Source: Leptolyngbya sp. Heron Island J
GTDB taxonomy: Bacteria > Cyanobacteriota > Cyanobacteriia > Phormidesmidales > Phormidesmidaceae
DNA length: 64,000 nt
Assembly (NCBI RefSeq): GCF_000482245.1
Contig: NZ_AWNH01000071.1
Coordinates: forward strand, 124,001-188,000
Direction: 5' to 3'
Shown: positions 54,884-64,000 of the stretch, one piece after another
Layout: each line of letters begins with the position of its first letter
Numbering within the stretch: position 1 is the first letter of the stretch
The notes under the pieces: generated by a model
Seen by the model: the letters and a program-made list of their open reading frames with translations, nothing else
The model's database searches: none
Told to the model about the DNA's origin: nothing
Program-made: the position numbers and the translations under genes

Positions 54884-57800
54884 TTAAGAACCAGCGTTTG
54901 ATGCGATTTGCAAGTGCGTCTGCACCCATTGACGATCGAATACTAATTGATAAATCCGGTTATAGATCTGCAAGCTTCCTTGCTGTTTGACAACTAAGCC
55001 TGATAAGAGCAGCTCCTTTTCTTCTGGACTGTCGTCTGCAATCACGTCCTTACTTGCATTTTGTTCTAAAACCTGACTGTAGAGATTGAGTAACTGGCTG
55101 GCTGGTTGGTCGCTGTTGAGGATGCGATCGCGAATAGTTCTTAAATGCTCTGGTTCATCCTGAGATTCCCAGTTTTCAATGACCCGCTCTCGCACTAGCT
55201 TTTCAATCCATGCCGCTTCTCCATTTGTGGGAATTGAGTCGGTAGTGCTACGAACGAGTTTGCAAAGTTTTTGGGTTAAAAAGGGTTGCCCACCTGTCCA
55301 GGCTAAGATTTCTTTCAGCAATACTTGCGGGTTGCTCACCTTTTCGGCTAGCCCGCTGAGCAATGGTTGGGCTTCGTGTTCTTTAAAGCCTTCTAGGGGA
55401 ATAGCCTGACCGATATTGAAGGGAGTACGTTTGCGATCGCTAATTAAATCTGATGGCGTCACCACACCCAACAGAGCAAAGGTCAAACTTCTATAGGCTG
55501 GATTGATACTGCGCTGATTGTAGCAAGAGCGAATCAGTGCAAAAAAATCATTGACTGGAAAACTCAGACCCAAGAGATTATCAATTTCGTCCAACAGAAT
55601 TACTCTTTTTTGTAGGGATTCATCAGAGTCTTCTTCAATCAGCAAAAATTCTTCAATAAATTGACTCAGTCTGAGAACTGGTGAAACATCTTTGCGCTCA
55701 GCCCACCAGTTTTTAAGATTGACTTTACTAATCAAGTCAAAACTACGCCATAGTTCTACAACAAAACCTTTGTACCATTGTTCAGGGGTGACTGTTTCGC
55801 TACCCAAGCGAGTCATATCAATGGCAGCACAGCTGTACCCTTCCCGCTGGAGATGATGCAACATCCGTACCATCAGGCTAGATTTACCCATCTGGCGAGC
55901 ATTGAGAATATAGCAAAAATCTCCCTGTTTTAAGACCTTGTAGAGATTTCTATCGGCGGACCTTACCACATAGGTAGGGGCATCCATGGGTAAGCTACCA
56001 CCCACTTGATAATCAAAGGTAGGAGCTTGTTCAGCACTTCTGAGCAGATCGTTTTCAAAAATCAGCTCTGCCTGAGTTGCTTTGAGGACTTCCAGAGTCT
56101 GAGACAGTTCTTGGGTCCGTTCTTCTACTCGCTGCTCTAGGGTTTGATACAGTCTTGAGTTGTCAATGGAGATAGCCGCTTGGGCAGACAGTATATTTAA
56201 GAGTTCAACTCGGTCTGAGGTAAAGGCTGCCGTAGTTAAATTGTTTTCTAAATAGACAATGCCTTTTATCTGGCCTTGATTCAGCAACGGTGCACAGAGA
56301 ATGGATTTACTTTGGGCTACCTTAATATAAGGATCATTCATAAATTGCCCTACATGAACCGCCTCACTTAACACAAGAGGCTCTTGGGTGCGGGCGACAT
56401 AGTTGATAATCGATACTGGCAAAATCGGCGCAGAATTTTCAGATTCAGCAGAGTCTATGGGAATAGATGCCAAGGTGGTAATGTTGTCGCCGCCAACTGT
56501 GCCTTGGGCTTCAATCACCCAGTTATCCTGGCGTTTTAGCAGCAGGGCTCCGGTTTGGGCACCTGCATTTTCAATCATAATTCTCATTAGATTTTGCAAC
56601 AGCTTTCCTAGCTTAATCTCACCAGAAATAGCTTGGGTTGCTTTCAACACCGTGGTAAGGTCAAGACTCTCGCCGCCAGATCCTGTGGTGGAGATGGTTG
56701 TACTTAGCTGCTGGGATTTCCCTCTAGATATTATGCCTAATAAATACTGAGGGTACTCTTCCTCTAATTGCTTGACTTTAGCCTTTGCTCCCCAACGGGT
56801 ATAACAATGGTGAGCATTTCGAAGGTGCAATTGTCCAGTCTCTTCTCTACCGCGGTTCAGATAAAACTCAGCAGCTCGCTCATAGGCTAAGGCTTCTTCG
56901 TGAATAAATTCGTATTTTTTAGCGCCCTGAATTGCCTTTTCATAAAGCTCACTCGCTTCCCAATGCTTCCCTAAAATTCTTGCTTTTTCAGCTTCTACTA
57001 AATCATATTTATTTTGAAAATTGGCTGGACAATAACGAACCAACTCTCTTAACTCATTTTGATTTTGACTGACATTTTCTAATAGCCTCTGCCCATCTTC
57101 TATATCAGTTTCATAGTGAGCAAGAAATGAAAGCGAAGAATAAAAATTGAATTGTGGTGCAGGCAAATAGACTGAACAAGCTTGAATGTATTTTCCTGAT
57201 TCAACAGAAAACTCAGCAGCCTGTCGATAGTCTTTGAAGAAATAGGATGAAATTGTCTTTGTAAAGTAAGCAATGAAAAGCAACCATGCATCCTGATTAC
57301 ACATCCAAGTATTCAAATAATCATTTTCTTCTTGAGTAGTTTTTCCAATAACTAAGACCTCTTCTAAAGTAGATTCTTTAAGCAATCGCAAAATAATGCT
57401 GTGACACACCCTTATATAATTACTTGAGAACTCATGTTGTAGAGTTTTTATCTTGTTTAGGAAATTAGTATATTTAGCATCAACCTCATCTAAGAGGTCA
57501 CCTCCAAAAAAAGACATTAAACATAAGCTGATGGATGCATAACAAGCAAACTCATTATCCCCAGCATCTATACCCTTTTGGAATCCATCTAATATCTGAA
57601 GTTGTGCAGTTTTATCACGTAAGAATTCTTTCCAATGCCATATATTGCCATAATAGAGATGCATTACTAAAGCATCTAGCTTTGAAGTATTGGAATTGTC
57701 TAAAGATCTTATGGCTAGCTTGCCAAACTCATATCCTAGATTAATATTTTTATTTACTGCACATAATATAAGACCGTAATAAGCATATATGCTGGGGGCC

Positions 57801-60670
57801 TGAGGTGGACTACCGTACTTGAAACAAAGATTTAATTGGAACAATATAACTAAAATAAACAAATGAAAATCAGTAGTTATAGTTGGAGAAATCAACCTCT
57901 GCAAAATAGACAAAGTAGCTAATTTATCTTGATCTGACATTGGTTCAAGATTTTGCAAATCTTCAAGGCTATGATGCTTTAAATAAGAGTTGATCTCTAT
58001 CGTTGTTTGATCGATTTTCTTAGCTATATCCTCTGAATCCCGAGGTAAAGAGATACCTAGTTTTTTCAAAGATTGAAGACCAAAGTTTATAGCTTCTTGC
58101 TGTTGGCAATCAGAATGGTAAAACAGCATATTAACTTCATAAACTTTTATGGTATCTAATGCTTGCTTAGCTTGTTTCAAGATCACATTGGATAGGGTTT
58201 TAATTTGATTTATTTTCTGATTGAGATATGCAGCTTCTAAGGTTTCTAGATGAAGATCAAGAGATAATGCATAATTCTTATGCCAACTATCTTTTGAAAG
58301 CATTTTCAAACCCGTCTCTAAATACCTTAAGGCAGGTTGATATGCCGTAGAGGCCTTAGCTTTCTTACCAGCAAAAAGGTTTAGTTGAGCTATCTGGTCT
58401 CGCTGGGTTTGCTGCGTTACTAACGCTATGCCCTCATTCAGATGATTGACAATATCAAAGATATTTTTTTCTACTGAATCTTGTTCTGTACTTTCCAGTA
58501 GTAAATTGCCAACCTGTAAATGAACTTCTTTCTTTGTTGCTGGTGAAATTAAAGTATAGGCTGCTTGTTGGACACGGTCATGTAAAAATCTGTAGTTGAT
58601 CTGAGGTAAGGTGAGATGTAGAGGTGAAGCAGTATCTGTATTATTCGATATTTCTGCTTGGTTCCAAACCAGCGGTATTTTATAGTCATGACTCAGAGGT
58701 AGAATCAATTCCTCCTGTATTGCTATTTGCAATTCTTTAGCTGTTTCAGTTTGAGATTTGGCCCTAACCAAAGAGAGCACTTCTAAATCAAATTGATTGC
58801 CAATACAAGCAGCAAATTTAAGAATATCTTGAGTATTGTATTCTAACATCTTGATTTTTCTGGCCAGTAAGTCAACAACATTGTCGGTAATACTAATTTC
58901 GTTAATATCCTCAATGTTCCATTCCCACAACTTTTGATGAGTATCAAAGTGCAATAATTTCTCTTGGTAGAGTGACTTTAGTAACTGAGTTAAGAAAAAA
59001 GGATTGCCATGTGTTTTTTGACTGACCAGCTTTGCCAGAGAGCTTACTTCCTGGGTTGAACACCTAAGTGTATCTGCCAATAGTTGGGTGATATGCTTTA
59101 CTTGTATGGGCGGTAGCAAGATATTACTGACTACAGTGTCAGTCTGCTTAATCTGCTCCAGGGTTTGTATTAAAGGATGGGTAGTATGGACCTCATTATC
59201 TCGATACGCTCCAAGCACAAACAGATATGGATTGCCTCCATCAATCATTAATAGCTCGATTAACTTTAAAGACGGCAGATCTGCCCATTGTAAATCATCG
59301 AGAAAAAAGACGAGTGAGTGATCTTTTTGAGTAAAAATATTGATGAATTTTTTGAAAACTAAATTAAATCGATTTTGAGTCTCAGTACTTCCTAAGGCCT
59401 CAACTGGTGGTTGATGTCCAATAATCTGCTCCAATTCAGGAATCACATCAATAATTATTTGAGCATTAGGTTCTAAAGTTTCTAAAATTGTGTTTTTCCA
59501 CTTTTGTAATGCTATTTCAGATTCAGTTAGTATTTGGTGTACTAAATCTTGAAATGCTTGAGAAATAGCAGCATAGGGCAGATCACGATTAAACTGATCA
59601 AACTTTCCCTTAATAAAGTATCCACGTTGGCGGAAAATTGTGGTTTGAAGTTCTTCAACCAATGCTGATTTGCCAATGCCTGCATAGCCAGAGATCATAG
59701 TTATCTCTGAGCTGCCTTGGCAAACTCTCTTAAAGGACGCTAAAAGTTGCTTGATTTCTCGCTCACGCCCGTAGAGTTTATCAGGGATATGAAACCAACT
59801 AGAAAAATCTTGACTTCCTAAAGGAAAATCGGAGATTTCTTCCTGAGACTGCAATTGGCTGAGACAGTTTTCTAAATCTGTTTTTAGACCCCAGGCACTT
59901 TGGTATCTTTCTTCAGGGATTTTAGATAACAATTTCATGATGATCTTAGAAACTGTTAGCGGAATAGACGGGCATATCTTGTTGGGACTATCAGGTTGCT
60001 GTGCAATGTGACAGTGAACTAACTCTATTGGGTCAGTTGTTTCAAAAGGCAGTTGATTTGTTAACAGCTTGTAGAGGGTGACACCGAGTGAATAAAAGTC
60101 ACTCCGATAACCTATGCCGCGATTCATTCTCCCTGTTTGTTCAGGAGCAATATAGGCTAGAGTACCTTCCAGATGATTAGGATTTTGAACTGATTGATTT
60201 TCCCAACCTAAATGAGTTGAAATCCCAAAGTCAATGATTTTCAGTTGTCCAGTTTCTCGATTGTAGATAATATTTGAGGGATTAATATCTTTATGAATAA
60301 CATTTGCGACGTGGATAGCCGTTAAGCTCTCAGTAATTTTAATAGCAATGGAGAGAACTTCTTCTAAGCTCAGTTTAGATGTGGATAACCAAAAATTCAG
60401 TGAGTGACCACCAAAATCTTCTAAGAGAATGACCAGCGTATTTTCGTATCGTTTCAGGTCATAGGCCTTAATCACACCATCTGCATTGAGGTTATGGGTA
60501 ATTTCGTATTCGAGTTTATATCGATTGAGCTCTGAGGGAGTAGGATAGTCTTCTTTTAGGATTTTCAGAATAATTGGTTGTTTATTTGAAGTGATAATAG
60601 CTCTATAAACTAAGGAGTTATCGCTTTCATAGATTTTTTCGATAATCTGATAATCTTCTATATTTTTCAT
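54884..60670 (-). CDS. Giant multidomain signalling protein: Ser/Thr kinase, AAA ATPase, GAF and C-terminal AAA-like domain
   Basis: The 1928-residue protein has an N-terminal protein kinase (about 1-270: catalytic Lys in IILKILKED, VIHKDINPSN with HKD in place of HRD, IDFGIST, APEQTGRMN). An AAA-type ATPase follows (about 290-600: Walker A GYAGIGKSALVEE, Walker B SLVFFLDDLQWAD), then a long helical region (about 620-1290), a GAF domain (about 1345-1505), a coiled coil (about 1505-1540) and a second ATPase-like domain (about 1543-1925: NARQMGKSSLMV, RVILLDEIDN). The first part matches the known cyanobacterial HstK proteins, but those end in a histidine kinase, absent here. The base composition is more AT-rich than that of its neighbours. 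Confidence 0.9.
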   Translation of the reverse strand: MKNIEDYQIIEKIYESDNSLVYRAIITSNKQPIILKILKEDYPTPSELNRYKLEYEITHNLNADGVIKAYDLKRYENTLVILLEDFGGHSLNFWLSTSKLSLEEVLSIAIKITESLTAIHVANVIHKDINPSNIIYNRETGQLKIIDFGISTHLGWENQSVQNPNHLEGTLAYIAPEQTGRMNRGIGYRSDFYSLGVTLYKLLTNQLPFETTDPIELVHCHIAQQPDSPNKICPSIPLTVSKIIMKLLSKIPEERYQSAWGLKTDLENCLSQLQSQEEISDFPLGSQDFSSWFHIPDKLYGREREIKQLLASFKRVCQGSSEITMISGYAGIGKSALVEELQTTIFRQRGYFIKGKFDQFNRDLPYAAISQAFQDLVHQILTESEIALQKWKNTILETLEPNAQIIIDVIPELEQIIGHQPPVEALGSTETQNRFNLVFKKFINIFTQKDHSLVFFLDDLQWADLPSLKLIELLMIDGGNPYLFVLGAYRDNEVHTTHPLIQTLEQIKQTDTVVSNILLPPIQVKHITQLLADTLRCSTQEVSSLAKLVSQKTHGNPFFLTQLLKSLYQEKLLHFDTHQKLWEWNIEDINEISITDNVVDLLARKIKMLEYNTQDILKFAACIGNQFDLEVLSLVRAKSQTETAKELQIAIQEELILPLSHDYKIPLVWNQAEISNNTDTASPLHLTLPQINYRFLHDRVQQAAYTLISPATKKEVHLQVGNLLLESTEQDSVEKNIFDIVNHLNEGIALVTQQTQRDQIAQLNLFAGKKAKASTAYQPALRYLETGLKMLSKDSWHKNYALSLDLHLETLEAAYLNQKINQIKTLSNVILKQAKQALDTIKVYEVNMLFYHSDCQQQEAINFGLQSLKKLGISLPRDSEDIAKKIDQTTIEINSYLKHHSLEDLQNLEPMSDQDKLATLSILQRLISPTITTDFHLFILVILFQLNLCFKYGSPPQAPSIYAYYGLILCAVNKNINLGYEFGKLAIRSLDNSNTSKLDALVMHLYYGNIWHWKEFLRDKTAQLQILDGFQKGIDAGDNEFACYASISLCLMSFFGGDLLDEVDAKYTNFLNKIKTLQHEFSSNYIRVCHSIILRLLKESTLEEVLVIGKTTQEENDYLNTWMCNQDAWLLFIAYFTKTISSYFFKDYRQAAEFSVESGKYIQACSVYLPAPQFNFYSSLSFLAHYETDIEDGQRLLENVSQNQNELRELVRYCPANFQNKYDLVEAEKARILGKHWEASELYEKAIQGAKKYEFIHEEALAYERAAEFYLNRGREETGQLHLRNAHHCYTRWGAKAKVKQLEEEYPQYLLGIISRGKSQQLSTTISTTGSGGESLDLTTVLKATQAISGEIKLGKLLQNLMRIMIENAGAQTGALLLKRQDNWVIEAQGTVGGDNITTLASIPIDSAESENSAPILPVSIINYVARTQEPLVLSEAVHVGQFMNDPYIKVAQSKSILCAPLLNQGQIKGIVYLENNLTTAAFTSDRVELLNILSAQAAISIDNSRLYQTLEQRVEERTQELSQTLEVLKATQAELIFENDLLRSAEQAPTFDYQVGGSLPMDAPTYVVRSADRNLYKVLKQGDFCYILNARQMGKSSLMVRMLHHLQREGYSCAAIDMTRLGSETVTPEQWYKGFVVELWRSFDLISKVNLKNWWAERKDVSPVLRLSQFIEEFLLIEEDSDESLQKRVILLDEIDNLLGLSFPVNDFFALIRSCYNQRSINPAYRSLTFALLGVVTPSDLISDRKRTPFNIGQAIPLEGFKEHEAQPLLSGLAEKVSNPQVLLKEILAWTGGQPFLTQKLCKLVRSTTDSIPTNGEAAWIEKLVRERVIENWESQDEPEHLRTIRDRILNSDQPASQLLNLYSQVLEQNASKDVIADDSPEEKELLLSGLVVKQQGSLQIYNRIYQLVFDRQWVQTHLQIASNAGS

Positions 60671-60767
60671 GGATACGTCTCCTCAACAGTGATAGTGAAA
60701 GTCATAGGATCTCAAGGCATAAATTTGGTAAGTAGATAGCCGAAAGTAAACGTCCCTAACACCGCTG

Positions 60768-60864
60768 GTTTCGACTCCACTCAACCAGCTAATTTAGAGA
60801 AGGTGAGGGCTGAGACTTCAATGGTGAGACTTCGGCGTGAGCTCAGTCGAACGCTCAGCCGAAC
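60768..60864. repeat. Dispersed-type repeat region
   Basis: A stretch beginning GTTTCGACTCCACTCAACC contains TGAGACTTC twice and a tandem 12-mer, GCTCAGTCGAAC (60841-60852) and GCTCAGCCGAAC (60853-60864). TTCGACT/AGTCGAA-type sequences of this kind are repeated in many cyanobacterial genomes and often lie between genes, as here. No transposase or tRNA is associated. Copy number in this genome cannot be seen from the window. Confidence 0.55.
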
Positions 60865-60942
60865 CGCGGAGTCGTGCGCGGAGCGTTTCTTATAGAAATA
60901 GCCCAGATTGATGGATAGTTTTGTCCATTCACTTATCATCAT

Positions 60943-62292
60943 CTAAATCTTTTGATAAATCTCAGTGACATTTGTTGTTGTCCTATGAATTCCCTCCTTA
61001 ACCGATTGGAACTTAACCTGTGACATCCACATATCACATTGCTTACAAGCTGGACGGTTATCTAACTGATTAAGGATCAAATCTCGCCTTAATGCTCTAA
61101 ATAGGTCTCCAGACCAAATCTCTTGTAGCGTTTGCTTGTTATAATCCCCTAAACTTTCAATCTCTTGATCAAAGCCGAGTCGGAATAAAGTTTCAATACA
61201 GTAGTATATTCTCCCATCAGGCAAAACAGCCACTTCTGTGAAGGGATACATACAGGGCCATCTGCCTTGGGACTTTTGTCGATAATATTGAATTGAATCT
61301 TGAACAGCTTGATTTTCCTGGTTTAGGCGCATGTTGGTCTCCTGATACTGAGCGAGATTAAGCATAAATACGCCATCAACTTTTTCGAGCCAATAGTCTT
61401 GAAATGCTTGTTCCTCGTCATTGGAGTTACCCTGATTTCTCACGAATGATGTTCTTACGTTGCATGGAACACCAAGGCGATCGCGAAGTTGAATAAAATT
61501 AAGTACATTAGCTCGCACTCGATGCAGATTGCTACCTCTAATTCGTTTGTAAGTATCGACTTCAAATGCATCGATACTGATATCGATGCTGGTTAACCCT
61601 GCTGCTAATAGAGCAATGGCTTTTTCTTCATCTAGTAGTTGACCGTTGGTGGTCATGTGGATGCTAGGAACACCTTGTTGTCTGCATAATTGAATAAAAT
61701 CTACAATCTTTGGATGCAGTAATGGCTCTTCTAAGCTGCCTACCATTATGGCAATACCAGCCTGTCCACATTCTGCCGCGAGTTTAGTCATCATCTCCCA
61801 GGACATAGCCCGGTTTCCTTGAAAGAAATCCGTTGTATGGTTTGGCTTAATGAGTGGACTGTGGTACGGGCACATAACACATTTCAGGTTACAAGTGTTG
61901 CCGACAATTGCCCTAACATACTGGGGTTTGATTGCTATGCCATAGTGATCTGCAAAATAATGTAGTTTCTCGTCAAGATCTAACAGATCAATCACGGTTG
62001 GCGTCGTAGAAAGACTAGATAAGTTCTTCGCTATATACTCTTGGGGATATAAATAAGCAATTGTTGGATATTTGGGCAAGCCTAACTCTGAAGTAATAGC
62101 TAAACTTGGCTGTAATATAATTGAATTTTTATTTTTCTGAGAAGTATCATAAAATTTTTCAAGACTCTTTTTATGTACGGGAATACCGTGAGGAGGTATA
62201 TCTAATATCATCTCCTCTATGCGCCATTTATCTTCGATTGCACTAGGCAAGAGCTTTTGGGGATCTTTAAGAGTCATTTCTTGTACCTTCAA
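60943..62292 (-). CDS. Radical SAM enzyme with SPASM-type C-terminus
   Basis: The 449-residue protein has a long N-terminal region (1-120), then the radical SAM motif GNTCNLKCVMCPY (C134, C138, C141). A C-terminal SPASM-like region (about 345-425) has cysteines in WPCMYPF, YYCIETLF and PACKQCDMW, expected to hold a second iron-sulfur cluster. SPASM enzymes modify peptides or small molecules, for example in RiPP maturation. The N-terminal extension is not recognised. It is downstream of the unknown 62589 gene on the same strand, with a hairpin between (62437-62481). Confidence 0.87.
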   Translation of the reverse strand: MKVQEMTLKDPQKLLPSAIEDKWRIEEMILDIPPHGIPVHKKSLEKFYDTSQKNKNSIILQPSLAITSELGLPKYPTIAYLYPQEYIAKNLSSLSTTPTVIDLLDLDEKLHYFADHYGIAIKPQYVRAIVGNTCNLKCVMCPYHSPLIKPNHTTDFFQGNRAMSWEMMTKLAAECGQAGIAIMVGSLEEPLLHPKIVDFIQLCRQQGVPSIHMTTNGQLLDEEKAIALLAAGLTSIDISIDAFEVDTYKRIRGSNLHRVRANVLNFIQLRDRLGVPCNVRTSFVRNQGNSNDEEQAFQDYWLEKVDGVFMLNLAQYQETNMRLNQENQAVQDSIQYYRQKSQGRWPCMYPFTEVAVLPDGRIYYCIETLFRLGFDQEIESLGDYNKQTLQEIWSGDLFRALRRDLILNQLDNRPACKQCDMWMSQVKFQSVKEGIHRTTTNVTEIYQKI

Positions 62293-62436
62293 AAGCCTAA
62301 AAATAAAATGTTTCAGATCAACAAATTCAAATGCTAATAGAAGTCAGATTCATTCAGATTTCTACTTGTTTATCTCTAAATGCTTCTAAATATCCGCTTC
62401 TTTCTCTTGAATCAGTCTAAACAATTAAAACGTTTA

Positions 62437-62481
62437 AAACGACTCTTGTACCTCATAAGAAAAAAGGTATAAAAGTCGTTT
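62437..62481. other. Hairpin between the unknown gene and the radical SAM gene
   Basis: AAACGACTCTTGTACC (62437-62452) and GGTATAAAAGTCGTTT (62466-62481) pair in 14 of 16 positions over a 13-base loop. On the minus strand it lies after the stop of the 62589 gene and before the radical SAM start. It has no strong U-tract, but it could attenuate read-through so that the upstream product exceeds the enzyme. Confidence 0.5.
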
Positions 62482-62588
62482 CCTTAGGAAGAATTGAGAG
62501 TAACTATAGCTCACATTAAGTTATCAAAATATCCTAAAACTCTCAATATGTATGAGTAGACTAAGTCACAGAATCATACTCTCTCAAC

Positions 62589-63146
62589 TCAAGAACAAGT
62601 CGTAGGAATATAGGGATTTTTCGCATAATAAGGCTTCTCATCCGAAGGATCTTTGATCCATTCTTCCAAATCTCCTTTATAAATCGGCGCAATCGCTTCA
62701 CCAGGCTCATTTGGCTTATCAGAAATCTGAGGACATGGGGGGTAAGGAATCCACATGGTCAGAATTGATTTTGAGCCAGGGTCAGCGTCGGTTATCTTAC
62801 CTTCAAATTGACTATGTAAGACTTTAAACTCATAAATATCTGAATCTATCTCATCACGACTAAATATAGGGAGAGAGGGGCCTTCTTGATCTTTAAAGAC
62901 TTTTTCAAGCCATTTATACTCATTACTAGATGCATCATACGCATAAAGTAATTTTTTTAACCTCTTAGGATCCTTAAAGCAATCATCTAAGTTTTTACAT
63001 ACATCTTTATCTTCATCTAACCATGTATAAGCAATGATTTGAGAAATCTGTTTTGTTTGTCGTAATAATCTTTTTATATCAATTTCATCAGTGTGCTTTT
63101 TGTCAGGATCATGAACACTAACAAGAAAGTTTCTGGTACCAAACAT
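62589..63146 (-). CDS. Unknown 185-residue protein between an amidohydrolase and a radical SAM gene
   Basis: I do not recognise this protein. From ATG 63146 it has an N-terminal strand-like start (MFGTRNFLVSVHDPDKKH), charged helices in the middle (DIKRLLRQTKQISQIIAYTW) and a proline-rich C-terminal third (MWIPYPPCPQISDKPNEPGE) ending in TTCS. There are four cysteines, no signal peptide and no membrane helix. It could be a partner or substrate of the radical SAM enzyme (inference from position only). An earlier start at 63158 adds four residues. Confidence 0.6.
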   Translation of the reverse strand: MFGTRNFLVSVHDPDKKHTDEIDIKRLLRQTKQISQIIAYTWLDEDKDVCKNLDDCFKDPKRLKKLLYAYDASSNEYKWLEKVFKDQEGPSLPIFSRDEIDSDIYEFKVLHSQFEGKITDADPGSKSILTMWIPYPPCPQISDKPNEPGEAIAPIYKGDLEEWIKDPSDEKPYYAKNPYIPTTCS

Positions 63147-63222
63147 AATATCCTCCAAATATATGCTGTTAAGAACTCAACTACTCGCAGATATAGTCAA
63201 AATTGAACATTGAACGAGCTAG

Positions 63223-64000
63223 CTAGGATAATCCATAGAAATGACTAGGGTTATCCCAAAGTATTTGATGCAAAGCGCCTTGAGATAACTGAGGTTCTAG
63301 CTTAAGAAGTTTTTCAATTGCATCAGGTTGATGATCCATATGAGGATAATCCGAACCAAAAATGAAGTTATCAACACCGATATGCGTAATTACTTCGGCT
63401 AAATAGGGCTCAGAAGGCTCGACGGCAATAAAACACTGGCGACGAAAATAGTCTGATGGTTTTATTTTGACATTATCTTTGACCTCCCAATGTAAATTCT
63501 CATATTCTTCATCTAAACGCCAGAGCCAGTAGGATAGCCAACCACAGCCTGATTCGAGAAATCCTACTTTTAGCTTTGGATGTCGCTCTAATACTCCCCC
63601 CTCAATTAAAGCCAACAATGCCATCATCTGTTCCATGGGATGAGAACAGGCATGAAGGGCAAAACGACTATTAAATCTCTCTGCACCAACTGTGGGAAGC
63701 TGACTGTGGGTTCCTTCATGAATACTGACGGCAATTTCCAAGGCTTCACACTCAGACCAAAACGGTTCAAATGCAGGATCACTTAACAACCTGCCTTTTA
63801 CCGGATTGGGACGGAGAAACACGGCTTTGCCACCATACTTAATAATTTGGTGCAACTCTGACACCATCTTCTCTGGTTGGTGGGGGTTAACTGCGCCTAC
63901 TCCCTTCAACCGCTCCGGATCATAGCTGCAAAACTCTTCAAACAGCCAAGTGTTGTAAGCTCGCGTAAATGCTCCCGCTACCTCTGGTGCCATACTATCA
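63223..64000 (-). CDS. Amidohydrolase family protein (5' end outside the window)
   Basis: The frame is open to the right edge (two more codons, D and S, before M at 63993), so the N-terminus with the first metal-binding H-x-H lies beyond the window. At least 256 residues are seen: AVSIHEGTHSQ and LHACSHPMEQM with metal-ligand-type histidines, and FIFGSDYPHMDHQPD with the catalytic Asp, all typical of ACMSD-like amidohydrolase-2 enzymes. These decarboxylate or hydrolyse cyclic or aromatic acids. It is upstream of the unknown protein and the radical SAM gene on the same strand. Confidence 0.88.
   Translation of the reverse strand, partial: DSMAPEVAGAFTRAYNTWLFEEFCSYDPERLKGVGAVNPHQPEKMVSELHQIIKYGGKAVFLRPNPVKGRLLSDPAFEPFWSECEALEIAVSIHEGTHSQLPTVGAERFNSRFALHACSHPMEQMMALLALIEGGVLERHPKLKVGFLESGCGWLSYWLWRLDEEYENLHWEVKDNVKIKPSDYFRRQCFIAVEPSEPYLAEVITHIGVDNFIFGSDYPHMDHQPDAIEKLLKLEPQLSQGALHQILWDNPSHFYGLS

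Overview
The window comes from a cyanobacterium, probably a filamentous Leptolyngbya-like lineage (lineage is inference). Octamer palindromes of the HIP1 type (GCGATCGC) are scattered throughout. Several families are typical of cyanobacteria or plastids: a CRR7-like NDH-1 assembly factor, ferredoxin-dependent sulfite reductase, DUF3143, DUF3326, DUF2854, a ThiO-ThiG fusion, an SphR-type Pho box before pstS, and a Tll0287-like heme protein.

Layout. 0-8.3 kb: the end of a membrane protein, an LCP cell-wall ligase coupled to a pRiA4b ORF-3-like protein, NUDIX, sulfite reductase with an unusual C-terminal tail, CRR7, YaaW, J-domain, DUF3143 and DCC proteins. 8.3-12.9 kb: a complete phosphate ABC transporter (pstS-pstC-pstA-pstB) with a Pho box and terminators. 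12.9-17.5 kb: DUF445, MenG/UbiE, a REC-GAF regulator, a VOC protein and an SGNH hydrolase. 17.6-20.8 kb: a TPP riboswitch leading into a sodium:solute symporter and thiC, closed by a terminator. 20.9-26.5 kb: a vanadium haloperoxidase with a tail-anchored partner, pyrE, a secreted protein, a CAU tRNA and a CNNM/CorC protein. 26.7-40.1 kb: an oxidoreductase, DUF3326, two ferredoxins, DUF2854, pgeF-cimA, the thiO-thiG fusion and a polytopic membrane protein.

40.1-49.8 kb is the most distinctive part. Two divergent gene sets flank a 0.7 kb control region. Leftward are ResB, an extended CcsA and a Tat/lipoprotein-type Rieske protein. Rightward are a tail-anchored tandem globin, a five-heme and a six-heme c-type cytochrome, a one-heme Tll0287-like lipoprotein, a five-helix membrane protein with two H-x13-H heme pairs, a TxlA/HCF164-like thioredoxin and a small membrane protein. 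Together they look like a self-contained transmembrane electron-transfer system with its own cytochrome c maturation (System II) genes. Its substrate is unknown; nitric oxide, another nitrogen oxide or oxygen are guesses prompted by the globins.

49.8-54.8 kb: two pentapeptide-repeat proteins, a LysR regulator divergent from a cupin-like protein, a TonB-like protein and tRNA-Gly. 54.9-60.7 kb: one 1928-residue signalling protein (Ser/Thr kinase, AAA, GAF, and a second ATPase where a histidine kinase is usual). 60.9-64 kb: a radical SAM/SPASM enzyme, an unrecognised 185-residue protein and an amidohydrolase cut by the window edge, possibly a small peptide- or metabolite-modifying locus.
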